From JAYZDF01 sp036337945 (lineage in GTDB: Bacteria > Myxococcota > Kuafuiibacteriia > Kuafuiibacteriales > Kuafuiibacteriaceae): a stretch of DNA of 64,000 nt. The position numbers and the translations under genes are program-made. Shown piece after piece: positions 1 through 8,395 of the stretch. The stretch is taken from contig JAYZDF010000035.1 in assembly GCA_036337945.1 (NCBI GenBank), forward strand, positions 1 through 64,000, in the 5' to 3' direction. The stretch's first letter is position 1, and each line of letters begins with the position of its first letter. The notes under the pieces were generated by a model. The model was given only the letters and a program-made list of their open reading frames with translations, was not told where the DNA came from and did no database searches.

Positions 1-108
1 TCTTCTTCGCGGTCTTCTTCTTCGCGGTCTTCTTCTTCGCGGTCTTCTTCTTCGCGGTCTTCTTCTTCGCGGTCTTCTTCTTCGCGGTCTTCTTCTTCGC
101 GGTCTTCT
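1..108 (-). repeat. 15-bp tandem repeat encoding KKTAK
   Basis: Six complete and one truncated copy of the 15-bp unit tcttcttcttcgcgg (shown on the + strand) run from the left edge to about 102, with a degenerate copy at 103-114. On the minus strand it is in frame with the GNAT gene and encodes KKTAK repeats. The copies are nearly identical at DNA level, so copy number is expected to vary by slippage. The array continues to the left of the window. Confidence 0.9.
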
Positions 109-721
109 TTACCGTTTTGGTTTGTACTTCCGATGGTTCAAAAGGAGGAGATGACAAGGTGAGAAATGTTCCGCCAATGCCAGAAGGGTATTTGGCTTCG
201 CCAGCATCCAGCTTCGCTCTTCTTTTGGCCCATCCGGGCTGGTCGAGCCGATAGAAGGTATACTCTTTCGTTCCCACTATTTTGGTTTCGCCGGGCTTAT
301 AGCCAAGTCGCCGCACAACTGCATGCGCTTTACGATTGTCCGTGCGTACTCGCCAACCCATTGCTTCTACCTGCAAATGCTCAAACATGTAATGCGCCAT
401 AGCATCTGTTGAGTTTAGGGCTGCAAAGGCGTCGCGATCTTCAACCTCCGGAATGGCATAACTGAATTCCCAATAATCTCGTGACTCGTCTGGCGGGAAC
501 ATGATCACAAAACCAATGCGTTTATGGGGTCTAATGGTAACGAGGATTCCAGTGACGAGGTCGCCTTGTCGCCAGCAGCGCATCATTTCCGCTCTGCTCT
601 CCGAGCGAAAACCAAACATGGACCAGATTTCTTCTCGAGTAAAAAGTTCGAACAACCAAGTGAGGTCATTGTAGCGAGTCGGTCGAAGATAAATACCGCG
701 TCGTTGAATTCCGTACTCCAT
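1..721 (-). CDS. GNAT-family N-acetyltransferase with lysine-rich repeat tail (3' end beyond window)
   Basis: Reading leftwards from the ATG at 721 gives an open frame of 240 codons that leaves the window without a stop. The first ~190 residues resemble ribosomal-protein-type GNATs (RimJ/RimL-like): an N-terminal RGIYLRPTRYNDLTWLFELF strand-helix, a central DYWEFSYAIPE segment, a C-terminal NRKAHAVVRRLGYKPGETK acetyl-CoA-binding region and an RLDQPGW end. Such enzymes acetylate amino groups using acetyl-CoA. After a Pro/Ser-rich linker the protein enters a Lys/Thr/Ala tail built of a five-residue KKTAK repeat, which resembles histone H1-like bacterial tails and suggests nucleic-acid or anionic-surface binding. 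An in-frame TAA lies two codons before the ATG, so the start is fixed unless a rarer codon downstream is used. No clear Shine-Dalgarno sequence is seen; the start lies in an 11-bp inverted repeat. Substrate unknown. Confidence 0.75.
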   Translation of the reverse strand, partial: MEYGIQRRGIYLRPTRYNDLTWLFELFTREEIWSMFGFRSESRAEMMRCWRQGDLVTGILVTIRPHKRIGFVIMFPPDESRDYWEFSYAIPEVEDRDAFAALNSTDAMAHYMFEHLQVEAMGWRVRTDNRKAHAVVRRLGYKPGETKIVGTKEYTFYRLDQPGWAKRRAKLDAGEAKYPSGIGGTFLTLSSPPFEPSEVQTKTVKKTAKKKTAKKKTAKKKTAKKKTAKKKTAKKKTAKK

Positions 722-748
722 GTAATATTAGTTATCGCATGGAGTACG
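712..748. promoter_or_regulatory. 11-bp perfect inverted repeat over the GNAT start codon
   Basis: cgtactccatg at 712-722 and its exact reverse complement catggagtacg at 738-748 flank a 15-bp AT-rich spacer. The left arm includes the ATG of the GNAT gene (719-721). As DNA it could be an operator for a dimeric repressor. As RNA it would form a hairpin sequestering the start codon. Neither function is shown. Confidence 0.4.
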
Positions 749-784
749 CAGAAAAAAGATAGAGGAGCTAACAGGAGAAATATT

Positions 785-1109
785 TTATTGGCTAAACTGA
801 ATAGCCTGGTCGAGTTCATACTCCCTGAAGAGTTGGCGAGCTTCTCGACGTGCTCGCTCTCTCGCGCGGTTACGTTTTGGACGAGGAGCCGCAAGACGGT
901 GTCGCCGAATGGAGGCAATCTCACCGTTGATATTGCTCAACCAGCTGCGTAGAGAGGAGGGGGAATTTACCTGTGTCGTATTCATTGACTTTGGTAATTG
1001 CAGGCAGTGTGCCAACGGCAAGATCAATGAGAACATCACGTAAGTCACTGATATCACTATGACGCGCAGCGTTGGCGACAAGCGCCATGCCGTGGCTTTT
1101 GCGCAACAC
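785..1109 (-). pseudogene. possible small basic protein, apparently frameshifted
   Basis: No known family is recognised. Two overlapping minus-strand frames look protein-like in complementary halves. One frame from a GTG at 1109 encodes MALVANAARHSDISDLRDVL and then an Asp/Glu-containing stretch, ending at 921. The other, stopping at 785, encodes SSLRSWLSNINGEIASIRRH and a highly basic helical tail ending in YELDQAIQFSQ. Removing one base from the run of five G at 959-963 joins them into one ~108-residue protein. A stop (1146-1148) precedes the first frame, so the gene would begin at GTG 1109 or ATG 1088, divergent from leucine dehydrogenase. It may be a pseudogene, a sequencing error, programmed frameshifting or chance. 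Confidence 0.3.
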
Positions 1110-1189
1110 CGTAGTAAGATTGCGACTTTTGAGAAGAATGACCTCTTAAGGTTGACGCCAAAAAGAGGGCACCATAGCTTCCGTATACT

Positions 1190-2308
1190 ATGGACATCTT
1201 TGATCGACTCACATCCAAGAAACACGAACAACTCGTATTTTGTAACGACGAGGTGTCAGGACTCCGAGCGGTTATTGCGATTCATGATACGACCTTAGGT
1301 CCGGCACTCGGAGGAACACGGATGTGGCCCTTCAAAAGCGAGGAAGACGCCATTGTTGATGTGTTACGCCTGTCGCGCGGAATGACGTTTAAAAGCGCCG
1401 CTGCTGGGCTGAACCTTGGAGGCGGTAAAGCGGTCATCATCGGAGATCCCAAAAAACATAAATCTGAAGCTCTCTTTCGTGCCTACGGACGTTTTATTGA
1501 AGGGCTAGGCGGCCGATATATCACGGCCGAGGATGTCGGCACCGACGTTCAATGCATGGAATGGGTTCGCCAAGAAACCTCTTACGTCACAGGAATCAGC
1601 CGTGCGCTCGGGGGTTCCGGTGACCCTTCTCCTGTGACCGCGCGTGGAGTGTTCATGGGGATGAAGGCCTGTGCGAAAGTGCGATGGGGCTCTGATTCCT
1701 TAGAGGGGCGAAAGGTGGCTGTCCAGGGCGTAGGGGCAGTGGGTCGTTATCTTGTCGACCATCTTTGCGAGGCTGGTGCCCAAGTGTTGGTATGCGATAT
1801 TAATCAAGACAACCTACGCATTACCAAAGAGAACAATTCTACCATTGAAATCGTCGATCCCAACGCAATTTATGGACTCGATGTAGATATCTTTGCTCCG
1901 TGTGCGCTCGGAGCTGTCATCAACGACGAAACCATACCGCAATTCAAATGTGAGATTATCGCTGGCTCATCCAACAATGTTTTACATCGAGAGAAAATTC
2001 ACGCTCGTATGTTGATGGAGAAAAACATTACCTATGCACCAGACTATGTCATCAACGCTGGTGGACTGATTAACGTTGCAAATGAACTCGAAGGATACAA
2101 CCAAGAGCGCGCACTAAAGCAGGCTGAGAACATTTATGAGATTCTACTTCGGATTTTTGAGACGGCCGACCGTGAAGACATTCCAGCTAACCAAGCCGCT
2201 GCAAACTTTGCCCTTCGCCGTATTCATGAGATTGGAAAGATTCGTAGCTTGTATTCGCCTACCTCGCGTTCCAACCGACAAAGAATGAATCTTTACGGAG
2301 TCTCCTAA
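1190..2308 (+). CDS. ldh: leucine dehydrogenase (Glu/Leu/Phe/Val dehydrogenase family)
   Basis: Catalyses reversible oxidative deamination of branched-chain L-amino acids to 2-oxo acids with NAD+, in the cytoplasm. The 372-residue length fits amino-acid dehydrogenases of the Bacillus LeuDH type. The N-terminal catalytic domain has PALGGTRMW (~38-46), K68 in MTFKSA and the catalytic K80 in GLNLGGGKAVI, at the same numbering as Bacillus enzymes. The Rossmann domain begins near 170 with VAVQGVGAVGRYLVDHL. The PDYVINAGGLINV segment near 285-297 is typical of the family. Leu versus Phe or Val preference cannot be told from sequence alone. It stands alone between the doubtful small gene and the convergent lon gene. 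Confidence 0.9.
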   Translation: MDIFDRLTSKKHEQLVFCNDEVSGLRAVIAIHDTTLGPALGGTRMWPFKSEEDAIVDVLRLSRGMTFKSAAAGLNLGGGKAVIIGDPKKHKSEALFRAYGRFIEGLGGRYITAEDVGTDVQCMEWVRQETSYVTGISRALGGSGDPSPVTARGVFMGMKACAKVRWGSDSLEGRKVAVQGVGAVGRYLVDHLCEAGAQVLVCDINQDNLRITKENNSTIEIVDPNAIYGLDVDIFAPCALGAVINDETIPQFKCEIIAGSSNNVLHREKIHARMLMEKNITYAPDYVINAGGLINVANELEGYNQERALKQAENIYEILLRIFETADREDIPANQAAANFALRRIHEIGKIRSLYSPTSRSNRQRMNLYGVS

Positions 2309-2505
2309 CTCTCGCCGTCGGCATAGAGCCGTCTCCCTCTTCAGCTTCTGAAGACCCATCCAAGATCGAATCAAAAGATGATATTCGTTCACCCTGAACG
2401 TCACACAGCTAAGAGCGTTTGAAAACACAGTTGTAGGGCCCGCCGGGAAGGCGGTGGACAAGGATATTGAATGTGGGTGGTGAGTGAAGAGGCTGCTCGT
2501 TTGAA
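2309..2505. other. 197-bp convergent gap between leucine dehydrogenase and lon
   Basis: No ORF with protein character. A short stem (ccgcc/ggcgg, around 2441-2455) is present but is not followed by a T run on either strand, so no convincing intrinsic terminator can be named. Confidence 0.4.
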
Positions 2506-4920
2506 CTAGCTCGGTTTTACCTCGTCAGACGAATCGTCTTTCGGAGCAGGTTTGACCGCGGGAAATCGTTCTGGAGGTTTGACTAAAGCCACGTCGAGAA
2601 GCTCGTCCACCCGACTGACAAAATGGAACTTGAGGCGGTCTTTTACCTCGTCGGGTACTTCAACCAGATCTTTTTTGTTGTGATCAGGTAAGATGACTTC
2701 TTTTACGCCAGCCCGAAGCGCCGCAAGAACTTTCTCTTTAATGCCGCCAACAGGTAAGACGTTTCCACGAAGCGTGATCTCGCCAGTCATAGCTACGTCA
2801 CTACGGACATTGATTCCGGTTACGAGCGATGTCAGTGCTACAATCATAGTTGAGCCTGCGGACGGACCATCCTTGGGGATGCCTCCGGCAGGCACGTGGA
2901 CGTGGAGGTCATTCTTTTCCCAGAAATGGTCTTTCACGCCAAACTCGGGTCCGCGAGAGCGAACGTAGGACATGGCCGCTTGAGCAGATTCCTTCATTAC
3001 GCTTCCAAGTTGTCCTGTCAGGGTCAGATTGCCTTTCCCTCCCATCTTTGTCGCTTCGATGAAAAGGATATCTCCGCCGGCAGCAGTCCAAGCAAGTCCC
3101 GTTGCTACACCTGGTACTTCAGTACGTTGAGCCATTTCGTTGTAGAATTTCTCTGGTCCTAGATATTTCTCTAGGTCATCCGGGTTGACGGTAGTCTGTT
3201 CCGTCTTTCCTTCGGCAACGTCAACAGCAACACCACGTATCACACTATTCAGAGTTCTCTCGAGGTTACGAACACCAGCTTCTCGCGTATAGTCCGTGAT
3301 GACCTTTTGAATCGCTTCCTCTGAAATAATGATGAGTTCCTCTGTCATCCCGTGAGCTTCGAGGCCCTTCGGAATGAGATGTTCTCGTGCAATATGGAGT
3401 TTTTCTTCGTGCGTGTACCCTGGAATCTCAATGATCTCCATTCTGTCTCGCAGCGGCGGTGGAATAGGGTCCAACTGATTCGCTGTCGCAATGAAGAGGA
3501 CCTTCGATAAATCGAAGGGAACTTCCAGGTAGTGGTCGGAAAACGTTGAGTTTTGCTCCGGGTCGAGAACTTCGAGCAATGCAGACGCAGGGTCACCGCG
3601 AAAATCGTGAGACAATTTATCAATCTCATCAAGCACGAAAACCGGATTGCCTGTGCCGGCTTTTTTAAGGCCCTGAACAATACGGCCCGGTAATGCACCG
3701 ACATAGGTTCGTCGATGACCGCGAATCTCAGCTTCATCCCGAACACCGCCGAGAGAAATTCTCTGGAACTCTCGCCCCATACTGCCTGCGATAGATTGTC
3801 CGAGAGATGTCTTACCAACGCCAGGAGGGCCTACCATACAAAGGATGGGTCCTTTCATATCGTCTTTTAACTTTCGAACCGCCATATATTCAACAATTCG
3901 TTTTTTCACCTTCTCAAGACCGTAATGTTTGGAATTCAGCACCTCACGGACATTAGGAATGTCTAAGCGGTCTTTTGAGGTCTTGACCCATGGCAGGTCT
4001 GCAATCCATTCGAGATAGGTGCGGCCAACCGTATACTCTGATGAGCTTGAAGGCATTTGACGAAGGCGGCGCAGTTCTTTCCGAGATACTTTTTGAGCAT
4101 CGGCGGGGAGATTCGCCTCGCGCAGCTTTTCTTCCAGTTCGTCGAGGTCACTTTCTGTCCCTTCTGTTTCGCCGAGCTCCTCTTTAATCGCCTTGAGCTG
4201 TTGACGTAAGTAATACTCACGCTGGGTCTTATTCATTTCTCCCTTCACCTGAGAGTCAATTTTGTTCGACAGCTTCAGTACTTCGAGCTTGCGGTGAAGA
4301 AGGTCGAGCACGTTTCCTAGTCTTGCAGTCACTTCTACGAGGTCTAAGACCTCCATTTTTTCTTCCACTGCGACGTCCATATTGGCGGCAATTAAATCGG
4401 CTAGGTGGCCGGGGTCTTCAATACCGTCTACAAATTGCGTTGCGCCGGAGGGAATCTCAGGCATGAGCGATACAACTTCTCGAGCCAATTTCTTCACATT
4501 CATCATGAGTGCTTCGATTTTGACTGGGTCCGCGTTGATGTCCTTGACCTCAACGACGCGAGCCCGAAGGTATGGAGTCGTCTGGGTGAGCTCGAGGACT
4601 CTGAATCGCTTCAGGCCTTGCAGTACAAGATGAAAACCTTCATCGCCGGCCTTCAATGCTTTGACGATACGACCGGTCGTCCCCATCTCGAATAAATCAC
4701 CCGCTTGAGGGTCATCAACTGAGCCATCTCGCTGGGCCACAATACCTATGGGTTCTCCTGATTCTTCGACAGCTTTCACCATTGCTAGTGTTTTCGGCCG
4801 TCCAACAGAAATAGGCATGATGCTGCCCGGGAAAAACACTGAGTTTCTCAGTGGCAAAATTGGGATTTCGAATCCTTGTTGGTTCGTATTATCTTTTTCG
4901 TATTGGTCGTTTTCAGACAC
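2506..4920 (-). CDS. lon: ATP-dependent protease Lon
   Basis: Cytoplasmic homo-oligomeric AAA+ serine protease degrading misfolded and regulatory proteins. The 804-residue protein has the full LonA layout: an N-terminal substrate domain (~18-215) starting at IPILPLRNSVFFPG; a coiled-coil linker with QREYYLRQQLKAIKEELGE (~232-251); the AAA+ module with Walker A GPPGVGKT (364-371) and a FVLDEIDKLS Walker B; and the C-terminal protease with S687 in PKDGPSAG and K730 in GGIKEKV. The 43-residue Ser-Lys spacing matches E. coli Lon. The C-terminus carries an extra acidic/Lys tail after RFPAVKPAPK. It is transcribed alone. Confidence 0.98.
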   Translation of the reverse strand: MSENDQYEKDNTNQQGFEIPILPLRNSVFFPGSIMPISVGRPKTLAMVKAVEESGEPIGIVAQRDGSVDDPQAGDLFEMGTTGRIVKALKAGDEGFHLVLQGLKRFRVLELTQTTPYLRARVVEVKDINADPVKIEALMMNVKKLAREVVSLMPEIPSGATQFVDGIEDPGHLADLIAANMDVAVEEKMEVLDLVEVTARLGNVLDLLHRKLEVLKLSNKIDSQVKGEMNKTQREYYLRQQLKAIKEELGETEGTESDLDELEEKLREANLPADAQKVSRKELRRLRQMPSSSSEYTVGRTYLEWIADLPWVKTSKDRLDIPNVREVLNSKHYGLEKVKKRIVEYMAVRKLKDDMKGPILCMVGPPGVGKTSLGQSIAGSMGREFQRISLGGVRDEAEIRGHRRTYVGALPGRIVQGLKKAGTGNPVFVLDEIDKLSHDFRGDPASALLEVLDPEQNSTFSDHYLEVPFDLSKVLFIATANQLDPIPPPLRDRMEIIEIPGYTHEEKLHIAREHLIPKGLEAHGMTEELIIISEEAIQKVITDYTREAGVRNLERTLNSVIRGVAVDVAEGKTEQTTVNPDDLEKYLGPEKFYNEMAQRTEVPGVATGLAWTAAGGDILFIEATKMGGKGNLTLTGQLGSVMKESAQAAMSYVRSRGPEFGVKDHFWEKNDLHVHVPAGGIPKDGPSAGSTMIVALTSLVTGINVRSDVAMTGEITLRGNVLPVGGIKEKVLAALRAGVKEVILPDHNKKDLVEVPDEVKDRLKFHFVSRVDELLDVALVKPPERFPAVKPAPKDDSSDEVKPS

Positions 4921-5102
4921 AGGTAAATTTCTCCGTTAACTCCGAACCTACGACGCAGTTTCGCTGACGTCGAGGTACGTATGCTAAAGTTTTTGTTTTT
5001 TTCTATTTGGATTAACTGCTAGGACAGACGAATTCATCCGACCTACGCGTCGATTTTTAGAATAGACCAAAAAGGCAGGTTTGATATTCGGGTAATTGCT
5101 GA
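4921..5102. other. gap upstream of lon
   Basis: An AT-rich segment of 182 bp between the 47-codon basic ORF and the divergently oriented end of lon's upstream region. It presumably holds the lon promoter on the minus strand. No tRNA-like fold or recognised regulatory motif was found. Confidence 0.35.
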
Positions 5103-5246
5103 TTAGTTTTTGGGAAGAACGTTTCCAAAGAGTTCGAGTTCGGTACGGGTTGTCCCGTCTCGATTCACTTGCTTTTTCCTCGAACGACCCGCATTACGGG
5201 TGCGTCGGAGACGTTTGGTTCCAGTTTTCTTAGCCATTGATGACAT
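5103..5246 (-). CDS. small basic protein, 47 aa
   Basis: Too short for normal ORF thresholds but protein-like. It reads MSSMAKKTGTKRLRRTRNAG, then RSRKKQVNRDG, and ends TELELFGNVLPKN. The first half is Lys/Arg-rich (predicted nucleic-acid or ribosome binding) and the last 12 residues form a hydrophobic/acidic tail. GGCGAGG lies about 9 nt before the ATG at 5246, a good Shine-Dalgarno; an in-frame ATG at 5237 is the alternative. It is divergent from the PEGA kinase gene at 5329 and upstream of lon. No family is recognised; it could be a ribosome-associated small protein. The function is unknown. Confidence 0.6.
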   Translation of the reverse strand: MSSMAKKTGTKRLRRTRNAGRSRKKQVNRDGTTRTELELFGNVLPKN

Positions 5247-5328
5247 CGTGATTTACCTCGCCGCCGCATATAACTATGTTGATTCGACTCGTCAAGTACT
5301 GGAATTGAAACTTGTACCATCCTAATCT

Positions 5329-8304
5329 ATGGCTATAGCGGTAACTGCCGGAAACATGTCGAAATCTATTTTCAATCCTGTGCCCTTCGGGTCGCACTTG
5401 CTCCTTGAGAGAATCAACGTCGGCGGAATGGCTGAGGTTTTTCGGGCGAAGGCTTTTGGCGTGGAAGGATTTCAACGCTTCGTAGCTATCAAGCGCATAC
5501 TACCACAGATGGCAGAAGACTCCGATTTTATTCGGATGTTCATTGACGAGGCTCGGATCGCTTCACAACTCAATCACAACAATATCGTCCAGATCTACGA
5601 GTTGGGCAAAGAGGATGACATCTACTTCATTGCGATGGAGTACATTACAGGCCGAGACCTCAGACTGCTCCTCGACCGGCTCAAACGTCAAAAACGTCGG
5701 ATGTCTGAGGCGATGGCTTGCTATATTATTTCTCGAATCGCCGAGGCCTTAGACTATGCCCACAGGAAAAAATCTCCCACCGGCCAGCCGTACAGGATTA
5801 TCCACCGAGATGTATCGCCTCAGAATCTATTGATCTCATACGAAGGGGAGGTCAAGCTTTGTGACTTTGGCATCGCGAAGGCGGTTACACAATCTCAGCG
5901 TACCCAGGCGGGCGTACTCAAAGGGAAATTCGCGTATATGTCTCCTGAACAGGTCAAAGGGCAAAAGATAGACCACCGCAGTGACCTTTTTGCGTTGGGT
6001 GTGATCTTTTACGAGCTTTTGACCGGTCAGCGCTTATTTCTGGGCGAAAGTGATTTCTCTACGCTGGAAGCCGTCCGGTCTGCGCGCGTGCCAAATCCCA
6101 AGGCGTACAATATTATTCTGGACCAAGAACTTGAGAACATTTTGATGAAGATGTTGGCGAAGCTGCCAAAGGATAGATATCAGGATGCATCTCAAATCTT
6201 CCATGACCTGCAAACGTATCTTGTAAGATCTCAGCAGCTGTTTCACAGCCATCATCTGCGAGAGTTCATGCAGAAACAGTATGCACGAGAGATCAATCTC
6301 GAAAATTCCAAGCTGGAGGGATTCTCGAAGATAAAAGCACCTCGACCCGAAAGTAAGCCTGCTAATGAGCCGCGTGAGTTGGATGCAATCCGGAACCTCC
6401 GCGAGAGCGAGGACGACGATTTTGATTCCCATGTAACGGGAGAAATCCTTCAAGTTCCTGAACGCGACTCTTCGACTCCTGCCTCTGAGACAGACGATAT
6501 TCCGGAGCTCTCCAGTGACAATCTAATTGAAGCATCTATTCAGACAGATGAGTTCGCGGGACTCGATCCGGAAGACGCGGCCCATATTTTTGATAGTGAT
6601 GCGACTGCGGCCATAGAGGCCCCTGATTTTTCTTCGCTAAAGAGAGACAGCTCCGCAAGAGAAGAAGCGTCTGTAAACACTTTCGAATGCGACGATAGCA
6701 ATCAAACAATTGGTGATGACGGACTCCAACATCCGGATCTCGCAGCGGAGATTCAGGCTGCCCAGGCCGAGCTGAGGGTAAAAATTCAGGCTACAGAGGG
6801 CCCAAGTTCCGAATCACAAATCACTGAATATAAAAGTAGACCTCTGTCAGCACTGTTGAGTCGTTCCTCTTCGGATTCAGACGATGCCTCACAGGTACAG
6901 CAGTCAGAGCCGACCCTTGGAGATTTTGCGCCAGATTATAACAATGTTGACACAGGTGTAGGCGCTCTAACCGACAATCAAACAGACGACAGTCCTCCCC
7001 AAGACGAGGGGCAGTTAGCAGCAATGGTTTCAAAAGCGATGGACGTAAAGTCTGGTGATACGTGGGATTCATTGTCTCAACCGGCGATTGTGGCGGGCAG
7101 CGTTGAAGCCCCAGCGCCGACGCTGAATGAACGATCGTTCCCGCATATAGAGGAGCGTGCTTCATCGATAAATGAAGCTCTTGATCCATCGTCAGAGCCG
7201 ATCGCTGCTGATTTTCTCGAAGGTTCGCAGCCAAATATGCCAGCTGCAAGCGGGCCGTCCTTTACGAGGGATCCGAAGCTAATCATTGGCGTCGCTGGTC
7301 TCGTCGCTGCTATCGTCGTCGTTGTTCTTGTACTCATTCTTGGCACAGGGAATGAAGCACGAGTTGCCTCACTAACTATCAATTCTGCTCCAACGTCTGA
7401 GGTGAGCGTCTATGTTGATGGAAAACTGGTCGGTACGCAAACGCCCATTACCCTCAATAAAATCGCACGAGGAACACATGAGATTCGGATCGAAGCGCCA
7501 GGTTTTCAAATCTACCGTCAACCATTCGAAATCCAGGAATACCAGCCGCACACATTGAGCGTTCCGCTTATCACCAAACCGAATCTGGTTAAGAAAAAAT
7601 TGGAGCCCAAGACTGCTACGACGGATGACCCCGCAGTTGATGTTCAACGCAAAGGGAACAAGAACGCCAGTGCAGAGATCGCTCCCCAAAATCAAAAGGC
7701 GAAACCTGTTACGGCTTCGAATAACGCTGTACCTACTCTGCAAAACCAACCGAACTGGTCGCTGAATATCAGGTCGGTTCCCAACGGCGCAAACGTCCTT
7801 GTAGATGGGAAATTAATCGGAAGAACTCCTCTTTATCGACGAGGAATTGAACCCTCGAAGACGGTGAAACTTGCGCTAGAAAAAAAAGGTTTCATACGCT
7901 GGGAAACGTCGGTGCCTCCTCCGAAAGAGCCTGGCACTACCGTCCAGTTGCGGCACACACTAAAAGCAGCCGCAGCAAGTGAGAAGACTTTGAGGTCTGA
8001 GGCCCGAGTTCCTAAGAAGCCCCAGAAGCGTGTTGAAAGGCGCGTCAATAAGCCGAAAGCGAAGTTGACACGATCGAAGCCCGTTTCCAGCAAAGGCTAC
8101 CTGGTCATCACGACGATTCCACGAGGGCTTCCCGTTTCTATCGACGGGAGACCAACAGGTCTAAAGTCTCCTTTCAGAGATCCTTATTCTCTAACGCCAG
8201 GGCGTCATCTTGTCGAAATCATCGCTAAGTCCGGTAAGAAACATAGTTTCAATGTATTAATTAGCGCTGGCGGGACAACCAAATTAGTGAAGAGGATTAG
8301 GTAG
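5329..8304 (+). CDS. membrane-anchored Ser/Thr protein kinase with three PEGA domains
   Basis: A PknB-like Hanks kinase of 991 residues. The kinase domain (~19-300) has a Gly-rich loop INVGGMAEVF, VAIKR lysine, HRDVSPQN catalytic loop (HRD ~159), DFGIAKA and MSPEQ. The usual Lys two residues after HRD (HRDxK) is Ser here, as often in myxobacterial kinases. A long acidic, Ser-rich linker (~320-640) follows, then one membrane helix (~650-672). The extracytoplasmic part has three PEGA modules (starting ~680, ~810, ~923) with VYVDGKLVGTQTP-, VLVDGKLIGRTP- and VSIDGRPTGLKSP-type cores, thought to sense or bind envelope ligands. An in-frame ATG at 5356 is an alternative start preceded by GGAA. The partner proteins are unknown. 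Confidence 0.93.
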   Translation: MAIAVTAGNMSKSIFNPVPFGSHLLLERINVGGMAEVFRAKAFGVEGFQRFVAIKRILPQMAEDSDFIRMFIDEARIASQLNHNNIVQIYELGKEDDIYFIAMEYITGRDLRLLLDRLKRQKRRMSEAMACYIISRIAEALDYAHRKKSPTGQPYRIIHRDVSPQNLLISYEGEVKLCDFGIAKAVTQSQRTQAGVLKGKFAYMSPEQVKGQKIDHRSDLFALGVIFYELLTGQRLFLGESDFSTLEAVRSARVPNPKAYNIILDQELENILMKMLAKLPKDRYQDASQIFHDLQTYLVRSQQLFHSHHLREFMQKQYAREINLENSKLEGFSKIKAPRPESKPANEPRELDAIRNLRESEDDDFDSHVTGEILQVPERDSSTPASETDDIPELSSDNLIEASIQTDEFAGLDPEDAAHIFDSDATAAIEAPDFSSLKRDSSAREEASVNTFECDDSNQTIGDDGLQHPDLAAEIQAAQAELRVKIQATEGPSSESQITEYKSRPLSALLSRSSSDSDDASQVQQSEPTLGDFAPDYNNVDTGVGALTDNQTDDSPPQDEGQLAAMVSKAMDVKSGDTWDSLSQPAIVAGSVEAPAPTLNERSFPHIEERASSINEALDPSSEPIAADFLEGSQPNMPAASGPSFTRDPKLIIGVAGLVAAIVVVVLVLILGTGNEARVASLTINSAPTSEVSVYVDGKLVGTQTPITLNKIARGTHEIRIEAPGFQIYRQPFEIQEYQPHTLSVPLITKPNLVKKKLEPKTATTDDPAVDVQRKGNKNASAEIAPQNQKAKPVTASNNAVPTLQNQPNWSLNIRSVPNGANVLVDGKLIGRTPLYRRGIEPSKTVKLALEKKGFIRWETSVPPPKEPGTTVQLRHTLKAAAASEKTLRSEARVPKKPQKRVERRVNKPKAKLTRSKPVSSKGYLVITTIPRGLPVSIDGRPTGLKSPFRDPYSLTPGRHLVEIIAKSGKKHSFNVLISAGGTTKLVKRIR

Positions 8305-8395
8305 TCCCGAGTTCAAGACAAAAATCAGCAGAAGACTCTCGGTTTACGCAAAAAGTTGACGCAGACTTCTCAGATTTACGGTATGAAAGAACTCT

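Noticed and set aside
1..114. CRISPR or minisatellite array
   Set aside because: Units are contiguous without spacers and are in frame as protein repeats.
583..924. 113-residue minus-strand frame across the GNAT gene start
   Set aside because: It overlaps the GNAT gene in another frame over its N-terminal half, which has clear family similarity, so it is a shadow.
2441..2455. ccgcc/ggcgg stem as intrinsic terminator of leucine dehydrogenase
   Set aside because: Only five pairs and no T run on either strand.
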